From NCBI GenBank assembly GCA_032358165.1, contig JAALGY010000038.1:1674001-1738000 (forward strand): a DNA stretch of 64,000 bases. The letters run 5' to 3'. Positions 35,801 to 47,605 of this stretch are shown one piece after another. Position 1 is the stretch's first letter; the number at the start of each line of letters is the position of its first letter. The position numbers and the translations under genes were made by a program. The notes beneath the pieces were generated by a model. That model had not been told where the DNA came from and ran no database searches. It worked only from the letters and a program-made list of their open reading frames with translations. The DNA is from Diplosphaera chodatii (Eukaryota > Chlorophyta > Trebouxiophyceae > Prasiolales > Stichococcaceae).

Positions 35801-38305
35801 CTTAGCACTCGTTGCTCGTCCCGCAGATGCGGCAGCAACGGCGGCCCAGACGGTTTGCGGGCTTGCAGCTGGTGCTGAAACATCTGCAGACTGCGCAGAG
35901 GCTGCGTGCGAACCGGTGGGCGGCTGGTCAGATGGTTGTGCCTGCGCTACCTGCCTGTCGACGGGCTGCAAGCCTGCATCCAACTCACATGGCATGCTGC
36001 CTTCTGCGCTTGGCCTGCCCGCTGCTGAGGGGTCATGCGGCAGTTGCTGGAAGTCCAGCTGGGCTGGTGCAGGTGGCGGGTCATCTGGAACATCTGCCGC
36101 CACCCTATGCTGAGGAGCCTGCAGGTGTGCGCCCTGCTGCAGCTGGTCTGCATCCTGCTGCTCCTGGGCAGTCTGATCAGCAGACATGTGTGATGTGTCC
36201 TCAGCCGCGGCATCTGTGTTAAACTGCCGCAGGGGCGCTGGCGCTGTGTTTGGTCCAGCCTCTGCAGCAGTGAAATTCACAGCTGCTGCCTGCTGGGCTT
36301 CATCTGCCCCTTCCAGCAGCTGCGGCATTATTGCAACTGGATCGTCTGACCGTACATCAGAACTTGACCGCCAGCCCTGCGCTGCAGTGTGGTTGGCCTG
36401 TGCTGTTAGGGATGCTGGTGTACAGGCGTGCTGTGGCGCGGTGACCCTGAGTGCCTCGGCTGCCTCTTCATCACCAGCACGTTCCTCCGTTAGCTGCTGA
36501 GTTGCTGCGTCAGCTGCAGCGTTGTTTGACGTCCCGTCCGCTGCAGCTGCCTCCTGGTCAAGCAGCTGATCAGCGACGGCTGCAGCAACATCTGCAGGCC
36601 TTGCTGCGCTGGCGGTGCCTGGCTCCGGCATGCTTTCAGCCGCCGGCTGTGAGGCTGGGATCACTTCTGGCAGAGCTGCTGCAGAGGCGACCCCATGCGA
36701 GTGAGTGTCGACACTGGCAGAGTCGCCGTGCCCGGCGGGGATGCCGAAACTGTCACCTGAGAGGTGCGCCCCCCCTGCGGTTGGCCCGCAGGTGTCCACG
36801 TCTGCCCAGGACTGCTGCTGCTGACGTTGCTGCAGCGGCTGCACGTCCAAGACAGCTGGCATGTCATGGACTGGGATGCCGTCAGCAGGCCGGCCCTCAA
36901 ATGCGAGGTCCGATGGCTCCCGCCTTGTTGCAACTGCTGCCAGAGATGCTGCTGGCTGTACAGCACACGCCTCTGGCGTGTGTGCGAGCTCGTGCGCAAT
37001 GCGGTCTTGCAGGACGCCATCTGCTGCCGTTCCGTTTGCTGCAGCATCAGGTGTTGACAGTGTTTGGGCTGCAGTCCCTACAGCGTCATCATATGACCAG
37101 TCTGTGCGGACGCCCTGAGCGGCTGCTGATGTCCCCGCTGCGCTGTGTGTCGTCCTAGCGTGCGCAGGTGCGTCTGCCACTGCTGCAGCAGCGGCTACGT
37201 CAGCTGCTGCTGAGGCTGCTGAGTCTGTTGTGTTACGGCGATCATCTATGGTCATGGCATCTGCGCCTGCTGGCTGCGGCGTTGTGGCAAGCGCAGAGTC
37301 CGGGCTGAACATGGGAACAGGACCACTGTCCTGTGTAGAATCGCACGGCTGCTGCGCATCTGTCGTGGGTTCGAAGCTGGCGCTGGTCTCCAGTTGCTGA
37401 GTTCTGGCAGCGGTGGTCCGAGCGCTGGCATGCAGCAGGGTTGCCGCTGGCTTGTGCATGCCCTGCGGTCCAGGCATGGCAGTGCTCGACGGGCCACTTG
37501 GGCTACTGTCCCTGTTGCCACCTGCTGTAGTGAGCAACTCTGCCTGCGTGGCAGGGGCTCGCTGCAGCTGCAGAGGCTGTGACTGTACCACCTGCGAAAC
37601 GGTTTGTCAAGAACTGGTTGGCAGTCTGCATATGCTTCAGCGGACGACGTGCATTCAACAAAGATGGGCAATTCGCTCCACCCCTACAGGCACGGCAAAC
37701 CTGCAGGCTGTGCCCATGGTCTCTGGTCCCAAGACTGGTGTGCCCGGCTGCTGGAGGAGGGGTTGCCGACTCCATACCGCAGCTGCGTGCGGCAGCCAGC
37801 AGGCCCTCATGCAGTGCGCAGTCAACGACGACGTCCAGTATTGGCTCGACCTGCACACAGCACACTGCGCATGACTCCGACCTGGCTACATATGCACGCA
37901 GAGCTGTGGCTGACAAGTCATGACCGGCTGGCGGCACACCGCAGGTCGTATATGAGGTGACACAAGCGCCAGGCAATCACCTCGGCGTCAAAGCTGGGCA
38001 GCTCAGTATCGGTGAGCTGCGTGCCGACGTCCTGTGCGGCAGGAGCAGTGGTGGCGGGCGTGACAGCAGTCTCACGACGTTGGCGCTGCGGCGGTGTGGG
38101 TGGCGGTAGCGAGCCGCTCTCATCGGTCTGCGTGGCGCCGAAGGAGGCAAGCTGCTCCAGTGTCAGCGGCTCCAGTGCCGAATTGATCTGCTGGCCGCTG
38201 TGCTGCCGCCCCGCCACCGCCGCAGGAGTGTACGGCTTTGGCACCTGCAACAGCTGTCACGGTGTCAAAACGGTGCTCTGGTCTCGGAGGCACCTTGCCG
38301 CTCAT
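32897..38305 (-). CDS. Very large low-complexity Ala/Gln/Asp/Ser-rich protein, about 1,541 aa
   Basis: Nine exons in transcript order: 38294-38305 (MSGK only), 37981-38244, 37701-37850, 35723-37585, 35328-35639, 34526-35207, 34234-34415, 33680-34168 and 32897-33568. They close in frame. The 1.86-kb fourth exon is the longest uninterrupted coding block in the window. Only the N-terminus looks ordered: PKPYTPAAVAGRQHSGQQIN, then LEQLASFGATQTDE, then FDAEVEPILDVVVDCALHEGLLAAA, which could be a short helical dimerisation or docking segment. The rest is acidic, Ala/Gln-rich with few aromatics, no repeats of fixed length, no signal peptide and no membrane segment. It ends FNWPIVWPSPGTF. The exon 2-3 junction (donor GTGATT at 37980) is chosen by phase. 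No family recognised. Confidence 0.68.
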
Positions 38306-39118
38306 CAGCACTGGCACGAGTATGAGGTGATCTACCGAGGCTGGAGGTGTGCCCTACCGGCGAACGACGCTTGCGTACGACTTGTGGCCGCTCCCTAGTT
38401 CTGTGCTTCGATTTGCTCCGGCCGCATGCCTCGACGACAACGGCATTGCGATCAGTTGCTGATCCTGCAGATCCAAGCGCTGGTACGCCAAACACGATGT
38501 CCACGGCATGCACCTTGCGTGAATCCTGCGTGGGCAGCAGCATCGGTCGAATCGGTGCATGCTTAGGTTGTTGGCATGAGGTATCCTGCTCATCAGTAGC
38601 GGGAGACCCACCTGTGCATTTGCGCCCGCAGCCGCAGGTTGTCGTGAGGCGGCCCTGCGACCACTATCACGACCGGCGCGCAGGCTCATTGCAATGATTT
38701 CAGGCTAATTACGCCTCTGTATGGATAGAACATGCGTGTTGTCCGCTGAAAGCTGGGCGTGCCCCCGTCAACCACCACGGTCGGACACGTGTGGCTTGCT
38801 AGAGCCCCGTACCAGCGGCGACAGCGTTGAGAGGTGCGCAGCAACGCGTATGTATCTGCTTCGATACGATACAGGAGTCGCTGCCCGATGGACGATGCAT
38901 TTGAGACGCTCGGCGGGTCCCAGCAAATCCCTCGTTATTGTGCAACCCCTGCTGACAACATGCTTCGACTTGCCGCATGCGACCTGAAACCCTACCGTTG
39001 CATATCTATCGTGCTGTGTGCTGTCTTGCAATAGTTCAGCGGTTGGCGCGCGGTTTGCCATACCTCCACGCGCCTTCCGTGACATCACCTAGCATCAATC
39101 AGGTCATTGACAGTCGAA
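38306..39118. other. Divergent intergenic/promoter region
   Basis: Upstream of both the large minus-strand gene and the oxidoreductase. The open frames on both strands here are short. No feature called. Confidence 0.4.
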
Positions 39119-41737
39119 ATGAAGGAGGACGAGCAGAGGGTGTTGATTGCTGCAGCAACAGCAGGAGCCTTAGGGCTGGCAGGGGTCTTCGCCTGGCGGC
39201 AGCTCACCCGCACAAAGCAGGTGGGATGCTGGCTGCTGCCGCAGTGGCGCCATTGAGGGGTGTACAGGGAGTTGCACCATTTGTCACACCGTGAATTTAT
39301 GTACCACGTTCTGCATTGGCGACAGGGTGCCGCGACTGGGGCGGTACGGGTTGGCATCATCGGCACTGGCTGGGGCGTCAAGGTAGGGTGTGGTGCCATG
39401 CGGCTCCATACAAGACTGATATGCCAGAAAGTGCGAGTGTTGTGCGAACAGAAACCTCGTTGTGTAACAGCATTTCCAATTCGGCCCCGGCTAAACGCCT
39501 GCTTGCAAGCACGCACAGGTGCAGCTGCCGCAATTCCGGCGGGCTGGCCTGGAGGTGACGGCTATCGCCTCTCGGAGCCAGGACACCGCCGTCACAATTG
39601 CAGCCACGGTGACAGAACGCAGTGTCAACATGCATGTCACACAGCGCCATCACGAAGTGAACCGCCTGGATAATGAGCACCTGATGTCATTACATGAGTG
39701 CACAATCTCAAGCTGGCTTTTGACCCGCCGGTTTGAAACGGCACTCTGCCTGTGATGCAGCACCACATCGCGAGCCCCTACGACAACATCATCTCGCTGT
39801 GCCAGAGTCCCGATGTGGACCTGGTGTCTGTGGTGTCGCCAGCCTACCTCCATGCGGAGCAGATGATCGGTGACAGATGCTTGCATTTGCCGTGCGATGC
39901 AAGCTGGATTTGACTGGTCTGTGTTCAAACGCTAAACACCACTACTGGTGTTGTGCAGCCGCTCTGGTGGGCGGGAAGCATGTGCTGGTGGACAAGCCAA
40001 TGGCAGTCAATGCAGCGGAGGGGGAGCGCATGCTCGCAGCGGCCAGTGCACACAGCAAGCAGGTCAGCAACGGAGCTGACGTGTACCTGCAAGATGGTCT
40101 GCAGCCTGACACAACCTAATTGGTCTCAATGCTGTAAGCTTGGCGCGAGCAGTGCACTTCAGAAACAGCATCCACCGTCTATATGCTAGGAAAAACGGCT
40201 GCAACCTACAGACCTGGTTTGCGCCTGGGGCATGACATCTGCCGGTGCCAAGCGCCGAGCTGTCAACCCTGCAGGTGGCCATCATCGACCACGAACTGCG
40301 CTTTGTGCCGTCATTCCAGCGCGCGCGGGAACTGCTGCTGGACGGTGCCATTGGGACGGTGCTGAGCGTTGAGTGCATCGCCGTCATGGTGTGTACTGTG
40401 CTCTTTTACACCAGACCCACATCCTGCCTGAAGGGCATTGTCCTCGCTGCACCTGCAGCACCTGCTTGTGAGCGCCAGCACCGACACACATGTCTGGCCA
40501 CACGTGCTGCATACAATGGATATGATAGGAGCAGCACCTTCCTGATGAACGCTAATTTCATGACTGCACCCTGTGCAGCCGGGCCTGGCAAGCGACTGGA
40601 CCTGGTGGAGCGATGCCGTCAGCGGCGGCGGTGCTTTGGGCGCCATAGGCAGCCATGTCATCGACATGCACCGCTTCCTTTTCGATGCGTGAGTTTGCAC
40701 AGACATGTCGGTTTGTGTTGGAGCGCATCGGCAAGTGCTCAATAGTTTGAATGGCAGAGAGGTCGTGTCGGGCACCCAAGTGGGTGTCGATCAGCAATAT
40801 GCTGCACTGGCTGCGCAGGGAGTTCTCAGCTGTCTCGGCACATGTGGAGACCATTGTGACGGAGAGGAAGGACAAGGTGACGGGCAAGCCACGTGCCGTG
40901 ACAGCAGATGACTACTGCTCGGTGTCGTTTAAGCTGGAGCCCCGGCGCAGCGCCGAGGCTGGGCCCCTGTGGGGCGCGACCGCTGGTGACGGCAGCGGCA
41001 ACGGCAACAGCAGCATTCTGGTGAGCACCTGGAGGACGTGGTGCTTCCATGAAGGACGCTGTGCAGCAACACTTCATGCTGTGCTGCCACGGGCTGCTAT
41101 ACACCTGTCCCTCACAGCCACAGTAGGTATGAGCCGGAGTACATGCAGTATGGATGTCCGGTCACTAAAGAGTACACCTCATGCCTGCAGGGGCACTTCA
41201 CGGTTGGCCTGGTAGGCAGCGCATCGGTGGGATCATCCGAGATGAGGATGTACGGCAGCCGTGGCGCACTCGTCATCAGCTTTGCAGACAGCAGCCTGAG
41301 AGCTGTTGGCGAGGGTGGAAAGGTGCTGTCAGAGCGCCTTCTGTGTTGGTTTCAGTTTAAGCGAAGAGTGTACAGGATGGTTACTTCGAGACCAACTGCC
41401 CCATGTCACACTGTTGTCACACTGTTTGGATGCCTGCAGGAGATTGCGTCAGTGGCAGGCAAAGGCAACGGTTTTGCTGTGGTCGGTACACATGCGCTGG
41501 GCGTCGGGCTGCAGCGCGCGCTAGGTGCACGCCCATCCTGCAGACTCTAAGTCATGCCCACCTGACAGCTGCAACTGCGGCTGCTAGATGTGAAATCACG
41601 TGTGCGTCCCCAAATTTTGATGGTGTGCGCATCATCCTCCAGGCCCAGAGAAGGATGGTGCGGCGTTGCAACATGCAGCCACCGTTGCAGACGGTACAGT
41701 GCTATACATGCCGATCCTGAGCGTATTGATTGGCTGA
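39119..41737 (+). CDS. GFO/IDH/MocA-family oxidoreductase with N-terminal membrane anchor
   Basis: Exons 39119-39220, 39326-39382, 39519-39608, 39761-39869, 39959-40062, 40275-40388, 40579-40688, 40819-41020, 41191-41322, 41440-41524 and 41643-41737 chain to 399 aa. NAD(P)-dependent sugar or cyclitol dehydrogenase type. Seen: hydrophobic helix at 8-27 ([19 protein letters not shown]), so the enzyme is probably membrane-tethered; Rossmann loop VGIIGTGWG (44-51); [18 protein letters not shown]; the family Lys in HVLVDKP (131-133); [18 protein letters not shown]; catalytic-region motif [18 protein letters not shown] (His218); C-domain strand [17 protein letters not shown]. The end [18 protein letters not shown] is typical of the last helix and strand. 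A possible extra small exon near 41378 (DGYFETNC) was left out because phases close without it. Substrate unknown. Confidence 0.88.
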
Positions 41738-42499
41738 CGGGTGCCCTGCTTAAGCCATGTTGGTGGACCTTTCCCAGAGGAACATATGTTGTCATCATTG
41801 CAGGACTCGCCGTCATGTATGTGATGGATGCAATTCGTTCCAGTGGCGAGCGGCAAGGGGCGTGGGAATCCCCAAAGCATGTACAACTGGATTGAGCCAG
41901 GACTACGTGCAGCATAGACCAGGATGGTAATGGGCGGTTCCATATTTGCGGCCTTCTACTGTGTCACGCGATGCTGTTTGGCATTTGGGACATCAGGCGT
42001 CTCCTGAGCAGCTTCAGATTTATGTCTTGCATGCGTTACTTCTGTGGTGATGTTTTCATGCTTTGTGCGCAACGAGTGTGGCTCATGCCAGCGTCGATCA
42101 GGTTGCATGCACGTATGGGGTCGCTTGAAACAGCATGTGTACGACAGATTGGCAGCAGATGGTAGGGTTTGCGGGGGTTATGCAACACACTAGGGCGGCG
42201 TCCAGCACCATCTGCAACGGTAGATGGGTTAAAACCCACAGAGGTATCATGCACATCGTGGAGGCCGACCAGATGATGATGAGAAAGTGACCGCGAGGAT
42301 GTGCTGTGCCAGTTCAAATGGCAGAAATGGCACTGCCGACCGTGCATCTGCGCTTCTGCAGCCATGCTCCAAGATCAGGGTTTAGCAAGGGTAATGCATA
42401 TTCGCAGGTGACGTGGTGACCAGCTGAGTGCAGCTGTTGATTTGAATCCATGTGAGTTTGCTGCAAAAGAGCTGCGCGCACGCAGCGACAGCCGCCAGC
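41738..42499 (+). other. Intergenic between co-directional genes
   Basis: Holds the 3' end of the oxidoreductase transcript and the promoter of the next gene. No RNA gene or repeat seen. Confidence 0.45.
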
Positions 42500-45400
42500 A
42501 TGGCACAGGCGGTGCTGCTGGGTAAGCGGCCGCGGCCAAACTATTCGATGTCAGCGTTAGAGCAGAAGCGGCCGGGCGCAAGCACGCCCGGATGGCTCGC
42601 GAAAACTCAGGCACGCAGCGGCGCTGACACGCCAGCGGGCGGCAGCAACGGCAGTCCGGAGTCCAACGCGTCGTCTAAGGAGAACAAGGTGCCGGGGCGC
42701 AGCAGGGCGGTCGTCAAGAAGCCTGTGACAAAACCGGATGCTGCAGCTCAGAAGGGCAAGGTGACCCGCCAGAAGCCGGAGAATCAGCCAGAACGGCGAG
42801 CCAAATCGGCAGACGGCAGGCAGAGGCAACCTGAGCCGGCAGATGATCAGGACGCGCCCAGAAAGGGTCGCAAGTTTGCACCTGCTAGGGCAGACAAGCC
42901 TGCGCAGCCCAAGCAGGCTGCAAAGCCTGCAGTCGAGTCACCGGCGGGATTGGACAGCAGCAAAGGCCGCAAAAAGTCGGCGAGGGCACGCATGTCAGCA
43001 TCGCCGTCAGAGAAGGCAGCGGCACCGGCCGCACGCGGAGGCAAGGACGCTGCTGTGGACCCGCCACAGCCTGCAGCTGGCGGAAACCCGGATCGGGGAG
43101 GCAGGGCCACGAACAAGCGGGCGCCGACGGTGCAGCAGGCGCAGCCGTCGGACCAAGGGGCAAAGCGACGTCGAACAGCGTCAGCGTCAGGTCGGCTTGG
43201 CAAGCAACCAGCGGGTGAGCATTCATGCATAGATTGCAGTTGTGCTCAGATGCAGCCGAGCTTTGGCCGCTGCGCATTGCACTTCCAACACTTCTGTGCG
43301 ACGTTCAGTGCCGTGTGACTGCACACCGCAGAGGCAGCAGCAGAACCAACACTGGCCGCAGCTGATGCGCTAGCGGATGTAACAGCAGACGCAGGCGCCA
43401 CTCCCAAGCTTGGTAAAGCGCCACTGCCGCAGCGTCGCAGCAGTGCACGCGCAGCTGCCGCTGCATCGCCAGCAGAACTTCCGCAGCCGGGTGGTCGTGG
43501 GGCAAGGCGTGCACCGCCCCAGCCAGAGGCGAGGGCAGCTGAGACTGCAGAGCGACCGGCGCCAGCTGGGGAGGTGACTGCTATCTGCAGCCTGCTCTGG
43601 CGCTGACGGCTCCTGCAGGGTTCTCGCATCACAACGCTAATCTGCGTCAGCTTGCCGTCCCGTGCTTTGACTCCTGTATCGTGACGCAGCAGTCTGCGGA
43701 GGGCGCGGCTGGCGGCGCCTCGCAGGCGGGCGACCCCGTCAGCAGCACCCCGGGCTCGGACCTGGCGCGGCGTGTGGACGCCAACATCAGCGCGCTGCAG
43801 GTGGTCCCTGTCACCATGCATGCAGCGTGAACCTGCCTCAACGTGCTTGCAGTGGCCCTCACCGCCTCGTGTCCCAGCTGCATATGCAGCCCGACGGCTG
43901 CAGAGGGATGCAGGGCTGTTACAGGTTACTGCATGTGGGTGATGCAGGCCGACTACGCAAAGCTGCAAGCAGCGTACCAGGCGATGAAGCGCCAGTCGGC
44001 GCACCCACACAGTGCAGCTGCCTTGCCTCTGGCGGCGCCTGCGCCGCCATCCGACAGCTTCCTCAAGCTGCAGGTGCTGCCTGTTCTAGCCTTCGCATGC
44101 CTGCCGCTGCTTAGTTCTGCTACAGGTCAACCGTCTTGGGCTCAGCTCAGGGGGCTGCCTGGACAACTGGGGCTCTCGAGGACGCACTTGTCATCTGACA
44201 TGGCGGCTAGATGTACGCCTCCTACTTGGAGTGCGCACGTGACCCCCTGTTGTCCTTCACTATCAAGGCTGCGCACGAGGAGCTGCTGCAGCGATACAAG
44301 GATCTGAAGGCCAAGAAGATGGAGGGCCTGCAGGACGTGCTGGCCGCGCAGGCCGCCCAGGTGCTGCCTGGGTCACAGTCATACCGCACACTGCTCCTGT
44401 TTGCCTGCGCACCTGCGCAACCCTGAGCACAGCCAGGGCGCTGGCGGGCAAGTACGTCTGTCTGTGTGCCAGCCATACACCGCGCACACTCGCGGTGCTG
44501 TCTTCGACAGGTGGAGGAGCACCGAGCGGCGGCAAACAAGGCGGCGGAGCACTGGAAGGCGGAGGCGGCGCGGCACGAGGCCGCCGCCACTGCCGCGCAG
44601 GCCCCGCAGATGCAGGTGGCCATTCGTTTCACATGTTGCAGATCGCTCTGCATCGCATGCATCCCGCGAGCCGTGGCCTCAGCGTTCACTGCAGCCGGCC
44701 CAGCACCCCGCATGCAAGGGGCAGGCCCCACTCACTTCTGCATCACCAGGCTCAGGCCCCCATGGCTTCGGCGGACAAGGAGCCCGGAGCACGCCACAGT
44801 GTGCGTTCCCTTCCTTGTCGCAGGCGGAGGTGAAAGCACTGCGGGACGGGCGGCAGCGGCTGACGGAGCAGCTGCTGGACCTGAGGGCGGGCGTGGCGGA
44901 GCGCGACTCCCGCATCGCCCAGCTGGAGCACCAGGTGGCGCGTGCCCGCCTGGACGCGCAGCTTGCAGAGGTGGTCAACATGCCCTTATGTTGCACCTAT
45001 ACCTCAGCGTGGGGTTTGATGCCCTTCTGACGGAGTAGCAATGTCTGACATACATCTGTCTGCCTGCGACTGTCCTGACAGCAGGTACCAATGCATGCAG
45101 ACTGCGCAGGCTGCTGCTGAGAAGGCGGCGGCGGCGCTGCAGCAGGCGCTGAATGAGCAGCAGGCGCAGCAGGTAGCAGCTGCTGTGGTGGAGGATGTGG
45201 TGCTGCAGCTGGAAGCGGGAGCAGCAGTGCAGCAGGCGGCTGCTGAGCCGCAGCCGATGGACGCAGAGGCGACAGCGGCGGCGGCAGAGGTGCCAGAAAA
45301 CACAACGTTGTCAGCTGGCGGTGGCCAAGCCACAGCGTCACCCACTGCTGAGCCGCAGCCGCATGTGCCACAGCCCACGCCGTTCCACCTCAAGGTCAGC

Positions 45401-47075
45401 ATATGACACACCTGCTCACGTGGCATCAAGGCACCCTGCGGAGTTTGGTGGTTGCTGCGCTCACAGCCATGCTAACTGGCACTACTGCTGTTCTGAACAG
45501 CTCTGCATCGGCACTGCAGGAGGCTCGGGCGATGTGCCCTGAGGGCCTCTCCCTCAGCGATGCCTACTGCCAACCGTCTGCATCTTCCAGTCAACCCAGC
45601 GGTGCGCCCCGAAATCTCTTTATGCATCATGTAGGCCGCGCTGCAATGTCAACAATGTGGACCGGCGCGCAGATCCACTGACTGCTGTACGTGTATGTAT
45701 CTCCTGAAACCCCTCTCAGGCAGCACGGCCAGACGGTGTGCACCATGCTGCAGGCTTTGTGCATGTTCAAGCAGCCGGGCAGCCGCTGGTTCCGTACCTC
45801 AATGGTGCCTCCCGTGAGCTTCCGGACGGCGCCGCTGCTGAGGGCAGCCAGTCCACCGTCCGCACCCCAGGGCCTGGCACAGATGCCGCGGTGCGCACAT
45901 CCACCCGCGAACTTACAAATGAACAAGCATATGCGTGGTGACGAGTTTTGACTGTTCTGACATGGCAGCTTCACTGAGTCCTGTTCGCCATGTAGGCGGA
46001 GGCGAGTCCAAGCCAGACGCAATGTGGCGCGCTGCCAGGCATCGGGGCCGAGACGCCCAGCAACGCCTCGCTGCCCATACGCCACCTGCAGTTCGCGTCC
46101 GCCGCACGTGCAGCAGGTGAGGAATCAGGCGGCTTTTCGAGGGTCAGGGTCATTCTGCTCAATGCTGTATGTATGCGAGCGGATCGTTTCCGGGTCTGCT
46201 GAATGCGAATGCTCTGATTCTGACATATGCAGGGCGGACATATGCAGCCAAGGCCGCACAGGCGGTCGGTGCTGCCAATGCCCAGGCAGCGGCTCCACCA
46301 GGTGCGTCCATCATGAGGCGGTGCACCATGATACGTGTGCTGACTGGTGTGTGCTGGACGCTACTCGCAATCCCAGCTGACCACTGCTCATGCACAGCAG
46401 GCGAGCATGGGAACCCGCTGCAAGTGCTGACCGGCTTTGAGTCATCGCCCTTCAAGAATGGCGGCTACCTGTTTGAGCACCATGCCTGCGGGTGCGCCAA
46501 GTTCGAGTTGTTCAACGTTCTTGCATGCAGAATGTTGCATCCGCACCAGGCTGCTGCATCACAGCTATGTGTTGCTCGACCTCCACTGCTCCCGGTCAGC
46601 AGCAGAATGGCCTGGAGCATACATAGTGTGCCCTGCTGCTTGCATCTGTATGACACCCTGTGCCTGTGAACCTGCTGCAGGTACACTTTCCGGCTGATGC
46701 CGCTGGTCGACAACGAGCTGCTGTATCGGCCCTACACCCTTGGCGAACTGTACGACGTGAGTCGTCCTTCTGATGTATCTGCAGTGACAGCGTTGACTTG
46801 TAAGCCACTATATACAGTGTCTGCCGCTGGCTAGCAATTGTGCTATCGACAGACATGACGGTGGACTGCAACGTACAGGTACAGCTGCGGCTCTGCCATC
46901 CATCTGTGTCCACCAGTGCAAACGTCAAGTAGTTTGCTGCTCTTTGACACAGGAAATGCCGGCCTTCCTGCGGAGCGAGATGACCATCAACATCAGCCAG
47001 CGCACCAAGCTGCTCAACCACATCATGGATGTCCTTGCACGCTACACTGGCGGTGACTCACTGGGGGCACAATAG
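42500..47075 (+). CDS. Coiled-coil protein with Csm1/TITAN9-like C-terminal domain
   Basis: Blocks: 42500-43214, 43332-43573, 43690-43800, 43948-44073, 44211-44360, 44511-44615, 44824-44970, 45101-45394, about 45520-45600, about 45775-45891, about 45997-46120, about 46231-46301, about 46401-46490, about 46681-46756 and about 46953-47075 (TAG). The N-terminal 300 residues are basic and disordered (Lys/Arg/Pro/Ala) with a KEN box in SSKENKVPG. The middle (about 44211-45180) is heptad-like coiled coil (AHEELLQRYKDLKAKKMEGL, ALRDGRQRLTEQLLDLRAG). The C-terminus has alternating strands and helices: GYLFEHHACG/YTFRLMPLVD, ELLYRPYTLGELYD, EMPAFLRSEMTINISQRT. That order (F-x-L strand, Y-x-P, L-P-x-x-L-x-x-E-I-x-F) resembles the Csm1/Pcs1 monopolin domain and plant TITAN9. 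Inferred role: chromosome or kinetochore organisation in the nucleus. The family call is tentative and the 45395-46400 splicing is the least certain part. Confidence 0.55.
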
Positions 47076-47605
47076 AGAGGCAAGGACTGCTTGGGGCAGA
47101 GGCTTGTGAATCACATCGTTGACACAATTTGTGGTTTCAGTATGGTGACGGTGGCGATTGACGATGCATATCATGATGCGATCTTGAGGCTGTGCAATAC
47201 GGTATGGCAGATTTCGATGGAAAAGACTGCACATACGGTGCGGTATCACAGCCAATCTTCCTATGCATGGACACTGTCCACCCCACCATTCATAGCATCT
47301 TGATGATGCACCGCTGCAACTTATACACATTGTGCAGCCACTTGCTGTCTTGCTCAGTGCGCTGAAGATCCTCCGACACGTGGCAACAATAGCGGTCGAG
47401 TTCACCTGCACTCATAGTATACAGTAACTGGCGGAATATCCGATGGTGGCAGGAGCGACTGGTTCTTGCACCCTCCAGTGAGCGACCCCAGGGGCATGAT
47501 CATGCCATGCATGCATGTGTGACCAGACACCGACATCACTACACGAGTCTGCCATCGCAAGTCGGTTACTCTTCGCGTTGCCATCATACAAGCACTTGAT
47601 GAAAG
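47076..47605 (+). other. Intergenic between co-directional genes
   Basis: AT-richer than the flanking exons; only short frames. No feature seen. Confidence 0.5.

Noticed and set aside
41378..41420. Extra exon in the oxidoreductase (DGYFETNC)
   Set aside because: The flanking exons join in phase without it and the segment has no good donor.
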